This document shows positions 52,278-60,629 of a stretch of 64,000 nucleotides of DNA, one piece after another. The notes under the pieces were generated by a model that saw only the letters and a list, made by a program, of their open reading frames with translations, searched no databases and was not told the origin of the DNA. The stretch is from positions 1 through 64,000 of the forward strand of contig NZ_VSFF01000018.1 of assembly GCF_008085905.1 (NCBI RefSeq). The letters are read 5' to 3'. The translations under genes and the position numbers were made by a program. Source of the stretch: Actinomadura syzygii (GTDB lineage: Bacteria; Actinomycetota; Actinomycetes; Streptosporangiales; Streptosporangiaceae). Positions within the stretch are counted from its first letter, which is position 1, and every line of letters begins with the position of its first letter.

Positions 52278-53675
52278 TCACCCCTCGTAGACGACCTCGC
52301 CGCCGAGGATCGTCATCCGCACCGGCACCGACGGAAGATGCCGCGGCTCGACGGCGAAGACGTCGCCGTCGAGAACGCACAGGTCGGCGACCTTGCCGTC
52401 CTCGACCGAGCCCTTCACGTCCTCCATGCCGTCCTGCCAGGCGGGGGTGACGGTGTAGGCGCGCAGCGCCTCCGCCACCGCGAGCCGCTGCGCCTCGCCC
52501 CGGACCGAGCCGTCCAGGCCGCGGCGCGTCACCGCTGCCGCCAGCCCGGCCCGCCAGTCGGGGGTGAGCACCGGGGCGTCCGAGCTGAGCGACAGCCGGA
52601 CGCCCGCGTCGAGCGCGTCCCGGGTGGGCCAGGCGTCCCGCAGCGCGTCGGCGCCGAGCGCGTCCACGATCATCGGCTCGGTCGCCACCGGGATCCCGGC
52701 CTGCGTGTTCAGCCCGATCCGGGCGGCGGCGAGGACGGTCAGCGTCCGCGGCGCGAGCAGGTCGCCGTGGATGAGATAGTGCCGCGCGTCGCGGCCGTCC
52801 CGGGCGAGCGCGGTGGCGAGCGCGTCCGCCACGACCCGGGTGGTGCGGTCGCCGGTCGCGTGCACGCCGATCTGGTGGCCCGCGTCGTGCGCCGCATCGA
52901 TCATCGTGCGCAGCGCGGCCTCGCGCTCGGCCTCGGAGTTCCCGTCGACCAGCAGCGCGCCGTGCGTGCCGTCGGAATAGGAACGGTCCGTCCAGGCGGT
53001 GCGCATGGGCGGGATGCCGTCCGCGAAGATCTTCACGCCCGCGACCCGGAACCGTCCCGGCACGTCGGCGGGCGGCTTGAAGTCGCGCAGCCCGGCCAGC
53101 AGCTCGGCGGCCGAGCTGCGGCCGTCCAGCTCCCCGAACAGCGTCAGCGCGGTCACCCGCGCCTTCAGCCTGCCCTCGGCCGCCAGCTCGGCGTAGTCGT
53201 GCAGGGCGGCGGAGCCGAAGCAGCCGGTCGCGCCCGCGTCCTCGCCCGGGCCGAGGCCCGGCTCGGTGTAGCTGGTGATCCCGAACGAGGCGAGCAGGTC
53301 GGCGGTGCGCAGGATGGCGCGCCGCCGGTCCGCCTCGGTCTCCAGCCGGGACGGGCCCCCCGGCGCGCCGTCCGGCGGGGGCTCGTGCGAATGCCCGCCG
53401 GAACCGGCCAGTTGATCCATCAACAGTGCCGGCCACATCGAACCGAGCCACACTCCGTGCAGATGAGAGTCGTTGATCCCCGGCAGGACCGACCGCCCGT
53501 GGAGATGGACCACGCGCGTGCGCGGTCCGATGAGGGGCGCGACCGTCTCCGCGGCGCCCACCCGCGCGATCCGTCCGGCGCGTACGGCGACGGCCTCGGC
53601 GATGCGGTCCTGTGCGTCGACCGTGTGGACCCGTCCACCGGTCAAGACAAGATCAGCAGCGGAAACATCCGGCAT
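52278..53675 (-). CDS. amidohydrolase, YtcJ-like
   Basis: 465 residues. Metal site motifs: LPGINDSHLHG (H-x-H), VKIFADG with the bridging lysine, IGVHATGDRT, HYLIHGDLL and LSLSSDAPV with the catalytic aspartate. C-terminal composite beta-sandwich ends DLCVLDGDVFAVEP. YtcJ-type enzymes hydrolyse exocyclic amide or related bonds; the natural substrate is unknown. The ATG at 53675 is preferred because GGAG lies seven bases upstream; the frame can extend to 53714. Divergent from the esterase-liv operon. Confidence 0.88.
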   Translation of the reverse strand: MPDVSAADLVLTGGRVHTVDAQDRIAEAVAVRAGRIARVGAAETVAPLIGPRTRVVHLHGRSVLPGINDSHLHGVWLGSMWPALLMDQLAGSGGHSHEPPPDGAPGGPSRLETEADRRRAILRTADLLASFGITSYTEPGLGPGEDAGATGCFGSAALHDYAELAAEGRLKARVTALTLFGELDGRSSAAELLAGLRDFKPPADVPGRFRVAGVKIFADGIPPMRTAWTDRSYSDGTHGALLVDGNSEAEREAALRTMIDAAHDAGHQIGVHATGDRTTRVVADALATALARDGRDARHYLIHGDLLAPRTLTVLAAARIGLNTQAGIPVATEPMIVDALGADALRDAWPTRDALDAGVRLSLSSDAPVLTPDWRAGLAAAVTRRGLDGSVRGEAQRLAVAEALRAYTVTPAWQDGMEDVKGSVEDGKVADLCVLDGDVFAVEPRHLPSVPVRMTILGGEVVYEG

Positions 53676-53729
53676 ATCGTGCTCCAACATCTGGACAGCG
53701 TCGATGGGATGCAATTAACGTACACGGAA

Positions 53730-53741
53730 TCAGATACGATT
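53730..53741. promoter_or_regulatory. candidate GntR operator, site 4
   Basis: On the minus strand AATCGTATCTGA, an excellent match to sites 1 and 2. It lies between the divergent amidohydrolase (start 53675) and esterase (start 53795) genes, so it could control the importer operon. Confidence 0.6.
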
Positions 53742-53794
53742 TTGAGTGTCCGCTCCACTGGGGAGCGGACACGCCGGGCCTTCGGAGGTAAACG

Positions 53795-54742
53795 ATGCCC
53801 CTGGATCCCGAGGCGCAGCGGATCGTCGACCGCACTCCTGCCGAGGACCCGAACGGGTCGGCCCCGCCCGACCCCGTCGCGATGCGCGAGGGCTTCAAGC
53901 AGATGTGGCGGATGCCCGACGACCTGCCCGCCGTCGGCTCCGTCGCCGACACCGTGATCCCGGGCCCCGCGGGCGACCTCCCCGTCCGCGTCTACACGCC
54001 CGCCGGGGAGGGGCCCTTCCCCGCGTTCGTCTGGTACCACGGCGGCGGCTGGACGATCGGCGGCCTCGACGAGAACGAGTACTCGTGCCGCGCCGTCTGC
54101 GCCGCGGCGGAGACCGTGGTGGTCTCCGTCGACTACCGGCTCGCGCCCGAGAACCCGTTCCCGGCCGCGGCCGAGGACGCCTACGCCGCCGTCGCCTGGA
54201 TCTCCGCGCACGGCGCGGAGATCGGCGCCGACCCAGCCCGGATCGCCGTGGGCGGGGAGAGCGCGGGCGGCAACCTCGCCGCCGTCACCGCGCTCAAGGC
54301 CCGCGACCTCGGCGGTCCCCGGCTGGCCCTGCAGGTGCTCATCTCGCCCGTGCTCGGCCACCCCGACGACGGGCGGGCCTCCTACGAGGAGTATTCGGAA
54401 GGATACTTCCTCTCCAAGTCCAGTATGGACTGGTTCTTTACGACATATCCGACGGATCCGCGCGACCTCGACGACCCCTACCTGCTGCCGCTGCGGTCGA
54501 AGAACCTCGCCGGGCTGTGCCCGGCGCTGGTCCTGGAGGCCGAGTACGACGTGCTGCGGGACGAGGGCGAGGAGTACGCGGCGCGGCTGGAGGAGGCGGG
54601 AGTGCCGACGGAGCTCGTCCGGTACGAGGGCATGATCCACGCCTTCTTCGGGCCGCTCGCGACCGAGCTGTCGGCGGGTCGCGCGGCGCAGCGGCGGGTC
54701 GCCGCCGCGCTCCGCGCCGCCTTCGGGACGGACGGCGCCTGA
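53795..54742 (+). CDS. HSL-family esterase (alpha/beta hydrolase)
   Basis: 315 residues of the hormone-sensitive-lipase group: oxyanion motif YHGGGW, nucleophile in GGESAGGN, acid in EAEYDVLRDEG, base in GMIHAFFG. It hydrolyses short acyl or aryl esters in the cytoplasm. ATG at 53795 follows CGGAGG. It heads the transcript that continues into livF-livMG-livK-livH-adh-akr, with its stop overlapping the livF ATG by one base (TGATG), so ester cleavage and uptake are co-expressed. Confidence 0.92.
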   Translation: MPLDPEAQRIVDRTPAEDPNGSAPPDPVAMREGFKQMWRMPDDLPAVGSVADTVIPGPAGDLPVRVYTPAGEGPFPAFVWYHGGGWTIGGLDENEYSCRAVCAAAETVVVSVDYRLAPENPFPAAAEDAYAAVAWISAHGAEIGADPARIAVGGESAGGNLAAVTALKARDLGGPRLALQVLISPVLGHPDDGRASYEEYSEGYFLSKSSMDWFFTTYPTDPRDLDDPYLLPLRSKNLAGLCPALVLEAEYDVLRDEGEEYAARLEEAGVPTELVRYEGMIHAFFGPLATELSAGRAAQRRVAAALRAAFGTDGA

Positions 54743-55494
54743 TGACCGCCCCCGCACTGGCCCTCGCGGGCGTCGGCGTCGACCGCGCCGAGGTCCAGAT
54801 CATCCACGACGTCAGCCTCGACGCCGCCCCGGGAGCGGTCACCGTCATCCTCGGCGCGAACGGCGCGGGGAAGACGACGCTCATGGACGGCATCGCCGGC
54901 CTCGCCCCGCTCCGGTCCGGCACGATCCGGCTGGACGGCAAGCCCATCGAGAAGCTCGCCCCCTACAAGCGGGCGTGGGCCGGGCTCGGCTACGTCGAGC
55001 AGGCCCGCACCACCTTCCGGACGCTGACCGTGGAGCAGAACCTCCTCGTGTCCCAGTCCGGGGACGGCGACCTCGGTACCGTCTACCGGCTCTTCCCCGA
55101 GCTGGAGAAGCGGCGCGGCCTCCAGGCCGGGCACCTGTCGGGCGGCGAGCAGCAGATGCTCGTGCTCGGCCGGGCGCTCGTCTCGGCGCCGAAGGTCGTC
55201 CTGATCGACGAGATGTCGCTCGGCCTCGCGCCCCTCGTGGTGCGGCGGCTGATGGGCACCGTCGGCGAGCTGGCCGGGATGGGCATCGCGGTCGTGCTGA
55301 TCGAGCAGTTCGCGAACCTGGCCCTGGACATCGGCACCCACGCCCACGTGCTGCGCAAGGGCCGCGTCGTCTTCTCCGGCCCGTGCGAGGAACTCCGCGG
55401 CGACGAACAGCGCCTGCACCGGCTCTACTTCGGCGGTCCGCCCCTCAGCGCCGCCAAGACCGACGCCGGTGCGGCAGAGAGCGAGCTCGAATGA
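54742..55494 (+). CDS. livF: branched-chain amino acid-type ABC ATPase, LivF
   Basis: 250 residues: Walker A GANGAGKTTL, signature LSGGEQQMLVLGRAL, Walker B VVLIDEMSLGLAPL, H loop absent in the classic form but IEQFAN is the Liv version. MSLGLAPL is diagnostic for LivF. Liv-type importers carry amino acids, amides, urea or aromatic acids; here aromatic or ester catabolites are likely from context. Start overlaps the esterase stop by one base; stop overlaps the LivM-LivG ATG (ATGA). Confidence 0.94.
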   Translation: MTAPALALAGVGVDRAEVQIIHDVSLDAAPGAVTVILGANGAGKTTLMDGIAGLAPLRSGTIRLDGKPIEKLAPYKRAWAGLGYVEQARTTFRTLTVEQNLLVSQSGDGDLGTVYRLFPELEKRRGLQAGHLSGGEQQMLVLGRALVSAPKVVLIDEMSLGLAPLVVRRLMGTVGELAGMGIAVVLIEQFANLALDIGTHAHVLRKGRVVFSGPCEELRGDEQRLHRLYFGGPPLSAAKTDAGAAESELE

Positions 55495-57251
55495 ACGTGC
55501 TGGACAAGCGGGGGCTCGGCGTGGGGCTCGGCGCCGCGGCGCTCGCCTGCGCCGTGCTGCCGGTGGTGCTGCCCCCGTACTGGATCTACCTGGCGATCAG
55601 CGCGGCGATCAGCGCGGTGATCATGCAGAGCTTCGGCGTGATCGTCGGCCGGGCCGGCGTCATGTCGCTCTGCCAGATGTCGTTCGCGGCGATCGGCGCG
55701 TGGGTCATGCTGCGGCTGAACGTGGCGGACGCCCCCGGCGGCTTCTTCGTGTGGCTGCTGCTCGGCGGGCTCGCCGCGGTGCCGGTCGGCGTCGCGATCG
55801 GGCTGCCCGCGCTGCGGATCCGCGGCGTGAACCTCGCCGTGGTGACGTTCGGCTTCGCGGTGTCCGCCGACATCGTGCTGAACAGCAACCCGTTCCCGGG
55901 CGCCAAGGACCTGAAGATGCTCGACCGGCCCGCGCCGTTCGACACCGACAGCGGGTACTTCATCCTCTGCGTCATCGTGTTCACGATCCTCGCCGTCGCG
56001 CTCGGCGCGATCGGCAAGACGCGGCTCGGGCTGTCCTGGTACGAGCTGCGGCACTCCGAGCGGTCCGCCGCCGCGCACGGCATCTCCGTCGCGCGCAGCA
56101 AGCTCGCCGCGTTCGCGATCAGCGCGTTCGTCGCCGGGATCGGCGGCGGGCTGCTGGTCGGCCAGCTCAGCCTGGTGGTGCCGCAGAACTTCGCGATGGG
56201 CCAGTCCCTCGCGCTGTTCGCCGTCGCCATCATGATCGGTCCGCACCACCCGGAGGGCGCCGTCCTCGGCGGCGTGTTCGGCGCGATCATGGGGACGATC
56301 ATGGAGAAGATCTCGCTGCCGCAGGACTTCGGCGGCGTGCTGTTCGGCGCGGGCGCCCTGCTCGCGCTGCGCAGCGGGCTCAGCCAGACCGACCTCACGC
56401 GGATGCGCAAGCGGGAGCGCGACGCCCGCAAGCTGCTGAAGGAGAGCGGCGACGCCGCCGAGGCGGCCGCGGAGAGCGCCGCCGCGCAGGCCCACGCCGA
56501 CCCGCCGGAGGTGCCCGCGCCGCGAGCGGCGGCCGACCGGAAACCGGTGCTGTCCGTCGAGGGCCTGACCGTCAAGTTCGGCGAGGTCGTCGCGCTCGAC
56601 GCCGTGGACCTGACCGTCCCAGAGGGCGGGGTCGTCGGGCTCATCGGCCCGAACGGCGCCGGGAAGTCGACCTTCATCGCGGCCGTCAGCGGCTTCGTCG
56701 GCTACCAGGGCGCGGTCACGCTGGACGGGCGCTCGCTCGACCGGGTCGTCCCGAACAAGCGGGCGACGCTCGGCCTGCGCCGGACGTTCCAGACCACCGC
56801 CATCGCGCCCGAGCTCAGCCTCTACGAGTACCTGACGATCGGCGCGGGCCGCAAGCTCGCCAAGTCCGAGGCGGACGAGCTGCTGGAGTTCTTCGCCTGC
56901 CCGCCCGGCGAGGTCCCGGTGTCCATCGTGGACGCCGGCACCCGCCGCCAGCTCGACGTCGCCGCGGCCATCGCGGCGCGGCCCAAGGTGGCGCTGCTCG
57001 ACGAGCCCGCCGCCGGCCAGTCCGCCGCCGAGTCGATCGCGCTCGGCGCGCGGCTGCGGGCCGTGCCCGCGACGTTCGGGGTGTCGATCCTGCTCGTCGA
57101 GCACGACATGGAGCTCGTCCAGGCGACCTGCGAGGAGGTCACCGTCCTGGACTTCGGCCATGTCATCGCGTCCGGGCCCACCGGCGAGGTCCTGGAGGAC
57201 CCCGCCGTCCGGGCCGCCTACCTCGGCGCCGCGGACGTCCCGGCGTCGTGA
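55491..57251 (+). CDS. LivM permease fused to LivG ATPase
   Basis: 586 residues. Residues 1-310 are a LivM permease with about nine membrane segments (IVGRAGVMSLCQMSFAAIGAW; LRIRGVNLAVVTFGFA; ISAFVAGIGGGLLVGQLS). A charged, alanine-rich linker (about 310-350) leads to a LivG ATPase: Walker A GPNGAGKST, Walker B VALLDEPAAGQS, H loop VEHDMEL. The signature motif, normally LSGGQ/LSYGQ, reads VDAGTRRQLDVAAA, so it lacks the Ser and first Gly. LivF keeps a normal signature, so one of two composite ATP sites would be degenerate. Fusion plus degenerate signature is unusual. Confidence 0.9.
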   Translation: MNVLDKRGLGVGLGAAALACAVLPVVLPPYWIYLAISAAISAVIMQSFGVIVGRAGVMSLCQMSFAAIGAWVMLRLNVADAPGGFFVWLLLGGLAAVPVGVAIGLPALRIRGVNLAVVTFGFAVSADIVLNSNPFPGAKDLKMLDRPAPFDTDSGYFILCVIVFTILAVALGAIGKTRLGLSWYELRHSERSAAAHGISVARSKLAAFAISAFVAGIGGGLLVGQLSLVVPQNFAMGQSLALFAVAIMIGPHHPEGAVLGGVFGAIMGTIMEKISLPQDFGGVLFGAGALLALRSGLSQTDLTRMRKRERDARKLLKESGDAAEAAAESAAAQAHADPPEVPAPRAAADRKPVLSVEGLTVKFGEVVALDAVDLTVPEGGVVGLIGPNGAGKSTFIAAVSGFVGYQGAVTLDGRSLDRVVPNKRATLGLRRTFQTTAIAPELSLYEYLTIGAGRKLAKSEADELLEFFACPPGEVPVSIVDAGTRRQLDVAAAIAARPKVALLDEPAAGQSAAESIALGARLRAVPATFGVSILLVEHDMELVQATCEEVTVLDFGHVIASGPTGEVLEDPAVRAAYLGAADVPAS

Positions 57252-57372
57252 CCGCGGCGTCCGGTGTCGCCGTAACAAATGTCGTAAGAAATCCCGTCGT
57301 ACCACGCCCCGTCGTGACAAGTCCTGTTCCATACCCCCAACCCCATCTCTTCGTGAAGCAAGGGCCTCTGCG

Positions 57373-58542
57373 ATGAAACGCACACACGCGCGCACATACT
57401 CTCTGGCGGCCGCGGCCGCGCTCGCCATCTCGTTCGCCGGCGCCGGCTGCCAGTCCTCCGGCGGCTCGGACGGGCCGATCAAGGTCGGCGCGATCAACGG
57501 CGTCACCGGGCTGTTCCAGACCCCCGAGGTCCCGAAGGCCGTCAAGGCGGTCTTCGACGAGGTCAACGCCGCGGGCGGGATCAACGGCCGGAAGCTGGAG
57601 CTGATCAGCAAGGACGACGCGATGGACCCGGCGCGGTCCAGCCAGGCCGCCCGAGAGCTGATCAAGTCCTCGAACGTGGTCGCGTTCGCGGGCTCGTCCA
57701 GCGCGGTGGACTGCGGGCTCAACCGCGCCACCTACACCAAGGAGAAGATCGTCTCCGTCCCGGCGGTCGGCGTCGACCCGACCTGCTTCACGAGCCCGAA
57801 CATCGCGCCCGTGAACCCGGGTCCGTTCACGCTGACGACGGCGATGCTGTACTACGCCTCGGAGACGCTCAAGCACAGCAAGGTCTGTATCGACTACACC
57901 ATCCTGCCCGGCAGCGGCGGCGGCATCGAGAAGGCCATCAAGGACTGGACGGACCTGACCGGCAAGACGCTGACGCACAAGAACCTCGCCGTCGGCCAGG
58001 GCGACCCGACCCGCTACCTCGTCGCCGACAAGAACGCGGGCTGCGAGGCCGTCCTCTACAACGCGACCGTCGGGCCGTGGTTCCAGCAGGCCAAGACGCA
58101 GGGCATGCAGAAGGTCGACTTCATCGTCGCGGCGAACAGCTACACCGACGCCAACGCCAAGGTCATCCCGGCGGACATGAACGCCTACGCCGCCACCGAG
58201 TGGCAGCCGTACACCGACCCGACCCTGCCGGGCAACGACCGGTGGGCGAAGCTCGTCGAGAAGAACGGCATCCAGAAGACGGCGTTCAGCCAGGGCGCGG
58301 TCATGTCGGCGGACATCTTCGTGCAGGTCCTCAAGACCATCAAGGGCGACATCACCCGCGAGTCGGTGACGAAGGCCTTCAAGGAGATGAAGCCGATCAG
58401 CTACCCGATGGCGGGCACCCCGTACGTCTTCGGGCCCGGCAACGACCACAACCCGATCAAGGGCAGCCAGTTCGTCAAGGCCGACAAGGGCGGCTGGAAG
58501 GTGCTGCCCGGCGGCTTCACCGTCCCGGCCCCCACGAAGTAG
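57373..58542 (+). CDS. livK: Liv-type substrate-binding lipoprotein
   Basis: 389 residues. Signal peptide with lipobox FAGAGC (cysteine about residue 26), then a Peripla_BP_6 fold (IKVGAINGVTGLFQTPEVPKAV ... FDEVNAAGGINGRKLELIS). It captures substrate outside the membrane for LivH/LivM. Ligand unknown; the pocket segment AFAGSSSAVDCGL differs from leucine-binding proteins. ATG at 57373 follows a 121-base gap with no Shine-Dalgarno visible. A strong intercistronic hairpin follows the stop, which would favour high binding-protein levels. Confidence 0.93.
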   Translation: MKRTHARTYSLAAAAALAISFAGAGCQSSGGSDGPIKVGAINGVTGLFQTPEVPKAVKAVFDEVNAAGGINGRKLELISKDDAMDPARSSQAARELIKSSNVVAFAGSSSAVDCGLNRATYTKEKIVSVPAVGVDPTCFTSPNIAPVNPGPFTLTTAMLYYASETLKHSKVCIDYTILPGSGGGIEKAIKDWTDLTGKTLTHKNLAVGQGDPTRYLVADKNAGCEAVLYNATVGPWFQQAKTQGMQKVDFIVAANSYTDANAKVIPADMNAYAATEWQPYTDPTLPGNDRWAKLVEKNGIQKTAFSQGAVMSADIFVQVLKTIKGDITRESVTKAFKEMKPISYPMAGTPYVFGPGNDHNPIKGSQFVKADKGGWKVLPGGFTVPAPTK

Positions 58543-58552
58543 CGGCATGTCG

Positions 58553-58584
58553 CCGGGTGCGCGGGACCCCTCCCGCGCACCCGG
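58553..58584 (+). other. intercistronic hairpin after livK
   Basis: A perfect 14-bp stem, CCGGGTGCGCGGGA and its complement TCCCGCGCACCCGG with loop CCCC, 10 bases after the livK stop and 19 before livH. There is no T tract, so it probably protects the upstream mRNA or partly attenuates readthrough, raising binding protein over permease. Confidence 0.8.
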
Positions 58585-58603
58585 CCCCACCCGGAGGTAT
58601 CCG

Positions 58604-59476
58604 ATGGTGAACTCTGTGATCGCCGGGCTGTCCAGCGGCGGCGCGTACGCGCTGCTCGGCCTGTGCGTGGTGCTGACCTACCGGCTCGTCGCCGTGGTCA
58701 ACTTCGCGATGACGGCGGTCGGCGCCATGGGCGCGTTCGTGATGGTGTCGCTCACCGACAGGGGAGTGAACGTCTGGCTCGCGCTGCTGATCGGCGCGGC
58801 CACGGCGGCGCTGCTGTCCGGTGTGTTCGGCGCGGCGCTCGTCCGCTGGTTCGCCGGGCACCGGGAGCGGACGAAGGCGGCCGTCACCGTCGCGCTGTAC
58901 GTGGCGCTGACCGCGATCGGGGTGCGGCTGTTCGGCGGCAACTCGACCGGCGCGCACCGCTTCCCGAACCCGTTCGGCGACCCCGTCGTCACGGTGGGCA
59001 GCGTCGTCGTCCCGCAGTCGGTGCCGGTGGCGATCGGGTTCGCGCTGCTCATCACCGTCGCCGTCGGGCTGCTGCTGACCCGCACCCGGCTCGGGCTGAA
59101 GCTGCAGGCGCTGTCGGAGCGGCCGGGCACCGCCGAGGTCGTCGGCATCCCCGCGCCGCGGCTCGCGGTCGGCGTCTGGGCGGGCGTCGGCGCGATCACG
59201 ATGCTGGTGGTCGTGCTGGTCGCGCCGCGCCTCGGCGGCGACTTCGGGACGCTGTCCGGCCTGATCAGCACCGCGCTGGCGGTCGCGATGGTCGGCGCGT
59301 TCCGCAGCCTCCCGCTGACCCTGCTCGGCGGGCTGATCCTGGGCTGCCTGGAGGGCCTGTCGTCCTCCATGGACTCGATCCAGAAGTACCAGGGCGTCGT
59401 GCCCTTCCTGGTGATCCTCGTCCTGCTGTGGTGGCGGAGCCGCCGCGAGGTCTGGGACACCGCGCACAGCCGGTAG
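58604..59476 (+). CDS. livH: LivH-type ABC permease
   Basis: 290 residues with about eight membrane segments. The N-terminus VNSVIAGLSSGGAYALLGLCVVLTYR and VNFAMTAVGAMGAFV are typical of LivH. ATG at 58604 follows GGAGG at seven bases. With the LivM half it would form the channel of the importer; a separate LivH and fused LivMG imply asymmetric assembly. Confidence 0.93.
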   Translation: MVNSVIAGLSSGGAYALLGLCVVLTYRLVAVVNFAMTAVGAMGAFVMVSLTDRGVNVWLALLIGAATAALLSGVFGAALVRWFAGHRERTKAAVTVALYVALTAIGVRLFGGNSTGAHRFPNPFGDPVVTVGSVVVPQSVPVAIGFALLITVAVGLLLTRTRLGLKLQALSERPGTAEVVGIPAPRLAVGVWAGVGAITMLVVVLVAPRLGGDFGTLSGLISTALAVAMVGAFRSLPLTLLGGLILGCLEGLSSSMDSIQKYQGVVPFLVILVLLWWRSRREVWDTAHSR

Positions 59477-59507
59477 GCGTGCGGAGAAGAGAGAGAAACG
59501 AGGCAAG

Positions 59508-60614
59508 ATGGGTCACCCGACCGCTACCAGGGCCGCGGTGCTCCGCGAGCACGGCGCCGAGCTCAGCCTGGAGGAGCTTCCGCTGCCTCCCGAGTGCGAG
59601 CCGGGCGCGGCGCTCGTCCGGGTCGACTGCGCGACGCTCTGCGCGACGGACGTCCACCTCTGGTCCGGCGCGATGGCGTTCCCGGAGATGCTGCCGATCG
59701 TCCTCGGGCACGAGACGATGGGCACCGTCCAGGCCGTCGGCCCGGGGACGCGCGACGCCCTCGGCCGCGAGGTCAAGGTGGGCGACCGCATCGGCTGGTC
59801 GGAGTCGGTGTGCGGGCACTGCTACGGGTGCACCGTGCTGCGCAACCCGGTCGCGTGCGCCGAGCGGGGCTACGGCTTCCTGCTGCGCGCCGACCGGTTC
59901 CCCTACGCCACGGGCGGGCTCGCCGAGTACAACTACGTGACGCCGGGCGCACTGAAGCTCGTCCTGCCGGACGACGTGAAGGACACGTGGGCGGCGTCCG
60001 CCGGGTGCGCGGTCAAGACCGTCCTGCACGCCTTCGACCGGGCCGGGGGAGTCCGGCCGGGGTCGGCGGTCGCGGTCCAGGGCGCGGGCGCGCTCGGCCT
60101 CGTCGCGACGGCCGTGGCGAGCGTGGCCGGCGCCGGCACGGTGATCACCATCGGCGCCCCGGACGACCGGCTTGAGCTGGCCCGCCAGTATGGCGCGGAC
60201 GTGACGATCGGGCTGGACGGCGACGCCGACTCCCGGGTCGCCGCCGTCATGGACGCGACGCAGGGCCGCGGGGCCGACCTCGTCCTCGACGTCGCGGGCG
60301 CGCCGGGCGTCGGCGCCGAGGCGATCGGCATGGCCGCGTTCGGCGCGTCGTTCGTGATCGTGGGCAGCACCGGGCCGCAGCCGGAGCAGCTCGCGCTCGG
60401 CGCGATCATGGGCAAGGAGCTGAACGTGCGCGGCTCCCTCAACGGCGACGTCGGCGACCTCCACCGCGCCGTCGAGTTCCTGCGGACGTTCCAGGACCGC
60501 TTCGCCTGGGACGACCTGTTCGGCGCCCCGGACGGCCTCGGCGCGGCGTCCGGGGCGCTCGGCTCCATGTCGCGGCTTGAGCAGGTCAAGGCCGTCATCC
60601 ACCCCAACCGGTAA
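59508..60614 (+). CDS. zinc-dependent alcohol dehydrogenase
   Basis: 368 residues of the medium-chain dehydrogenase family. Catalytic zinc ligands: Cys in ATLCATDVH and GHE (GHETMGTV). Structural zinc lobe CGHCYGCTVLRNPVAC has four cysteines. Rossmann segment VAVQGAGALGLVATAVA, followed by a cofactor region (IGAPDDRLELA) that suggests NAD(H). It oxidises an alcohol, perhaps released by the esterase or made by the reductases; exact substrate unknown. It follows livH by 31 bases with GAGG before ATG 59508. Confidence 0.92.
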   Translation: MGHPTATRAAVLREHGAELSLEELPLPPECEPGAALVRVDCATLCATDVHLWSGAMAFPEMLPIVLGHETMGTVQAVGPGTRDALGREVKVGDRIGWSESVCGHCYGCTVLRNPVACAERGYGFLLRADRFPYATGGLAEYNYVTPGALKLVLPDDVKDTWAASAGCAVKTVLHAFDRAGGVRPGSAVAVQGAGALGLVATAVASVAGAGTVITIGAPDDRLELARQYGADVTIGLDGDADSRVAAVMDATQGRGADLVLDVAGAPGVGAEAIGMAAFGASFVIVGSTGPQPEQLALGAIMGKELNVRGSLNGDVGDLHRAVEFLRTFQDRFAWDDLFGAPDGLGAASGALGSMSRLEQVKAVIHPNR

Positions 60615-60629
60615 GGAACAGCACGCACC

